NCBI GenBank assembly: GCA_949358305.1
Contig: OX442314.1
Coordinates: forward strand, 42,418,581 to 42,478,580
Origin: Strigamia acuminata
Taxonomy: Eukaryota; Arthropoda; Chilopoda; Geophilomorpha; Linotaeniidae
Reading direction: 5' to 3'
DNA: 60,000 nucleotides
Within the stretch, counting starts at the first letter, position 1, and every line of letters starts with the position of its first letter. Shown piece after piece: positions 59,173 through 60,000 of the stretch. The position numbers and the translations under genes were made by a program. The notes beneath the pieces were generated by a model. The model was not told the DNA's origin. It searched no databases and was given only the letters and a program-made list of their open reading frames with translations.

Positions 59173-60000
59173 TCATAAATTTGTGATAACACGCTGTGCC
59201 CTCATCACGTGATTTCCATTTTTATCTTGCACGTCAGCGCACTGTCGTGTAAAAATCACTGTCAACCCAGCATCGACCATCTTCGGAACGGATAGCAAAT
59301 TTGTTTGCAGTGTCGGGACGTACAGCACGTTGCTCAGACGTGGATTCGCATTTCCACGCGTCGCATTGCCCGTTTTACTCTTGGACCAACAGTCCCTTGC
59401 GTAGTGTCCGATCTTGTGGCAATTGTAGCATTCCACATTGCATTTCCCCCTTGGTCGAGCTCTGTATGCGCTCTCGTTTCCATCGTGATTTTTCTTCTTT
59501 ACTCGCTGTCTTTCCTCTTCGAATCTCAAGGCGGTTCGAGCTTCACCCAAAGTCAGGTCGTTGTTTTGCCCCTCGAAAATTCGCACATTGTGCTCGAACT
59601 CTACTCGTAGTCATCGTGCCACGTAACTCAACATCTCCTGATTACTGAATATCTTCCCAAGTTCCGCTGCCTTGGTCTTTATCGCTTCCGCACGATTTAT
59701 GTAAGTGTCAATTGCCTCTTTATCGTTCATCTTTAGCTGTGCCAATTCTATGCCGCATTTGACCACTTCAAAATCATTTTTCGGTCGCATGTGGGTCTCA
59801 ATCGTTTCCCACAGCTTCTTGGCGTTTGTCTCCGTGCTGTAACGCACTCCCTGCTCTCCAGAAAGTGACAGCATCAGGATTCCCATGGCCTCGTCATTTT
59901 TCCTCTCTCAATCATCCCAAATGGCCCGCATTTGCTCGTAATTTGACAGTCCACGTCGGTCTTTTTCCAGTTCCTCATTCACGATCACTGTCCTCCAAAG
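59173..60000 (-). pseudogene. Copia gag-pol remnant lacking protease, running off the right edge
   Basis: One minus-strand frame broken by TGA codons near 59611 and about 59910. It has Gag landmarks (Leu-Trp-Glu-Thr-Ile-Glu, Ala-Ile-Asp-Thr-Tyr-Ile) and a zinc knuckle Cys-x2-Cys-x4-His-x4-Cys near 59435-59395. It then passes directly to Leu-Ser-Asn-Val-Leu-Tyr-Val-Pro, which in Copia Pol lies downstream of the protease active site. About 60-80 residues with the protease catalytic Asp appear to be deleted in frame. Confidence 0.75.

Noticed and set aside
1-60000. CRISPR arrays, tRNA or rRNA genes, bacterial operons
   Set aside because: None seen; direct repeats are LTRs or minisatellites, and the gene content is eukaryotic mobile elements.

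Overview
The window is a retrotransposon graveyard and nest from an animal genome, almost certainly an invertebrate. BEL/Pao elements are known only from metazoans. The window also holds Gypsy, Copia, PIF/Harbinger, MULE and other DDE transposon remnants, spliced genes with short introns, and no bacterial gene layout. I could not fix the species. No tRNA, rRNA, CRISPR array or intact host gene was recognised.

Layout. Positions 1-3234 hold minus-strand Gypsy gag and pol-start sequence, joined in frame at about 764 to a copy of another Gypsy family's Gag. Positions 3235-7540 are mostly unassigned, with two plausible exons of an unknown gene (6488-7017) and a foldback MITE (7121-7301). Positions 7541-30398 are a three-level nest, all on the minus strand: a BEL/Pao element (523-bp LTRs, 5-bp target duplication ATTGC) contains a Gypsy element at 12294-28803 (819-bp LTRs, duplication TGTT), and that contains an intact Copia element at 19509-26314 (470-bp LTRs, duplication GTTTC). 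Positions 30399-33923 hold decayed DNA-transposon genes. Positions 33924-45712 are a complete plus-strand Gypsy element with 631-bp LTRs that look identical, and a 4-bp duplication AGTT. Positions 45713-60000 are fragments: a Gypsy/Copia chimera, Harbinger and MULE transposase relics, an elongin-A-like fragment, minisatellites, inverted repeats, and Copia gag remains at the right edge.

The most interesting system is in the two large Gypsy elements, 33924-45712 (+) and 12294-28803 (-). Each has gag, then pol in the -1 frame, then an extra gene (called ORF3 here) in the place where envelope genes sit. ORF3 lacks envelope features. In both elements it appears to be split into a short acidic first exon carrying a Trp-Asp-Glu-Pro motif and a long second exon, with splice sites in the same phase. 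The minus-strand element has lost reverse transcriptase, RNase H and integrase but kept Gag, protease, ORF3 and its signals, so it looks non-autonomous. All three Gypsy gag/pol junctions in the window carry a slippery heptamer, a 7-nt spacer and an 8-10 bp stem, a textbook -1 ribosomal frameshift signal.

Coordinates of LTRs, target duplications and splice sites were read directly from the sequence. Family assignments rest on motif recognition, without database searches.
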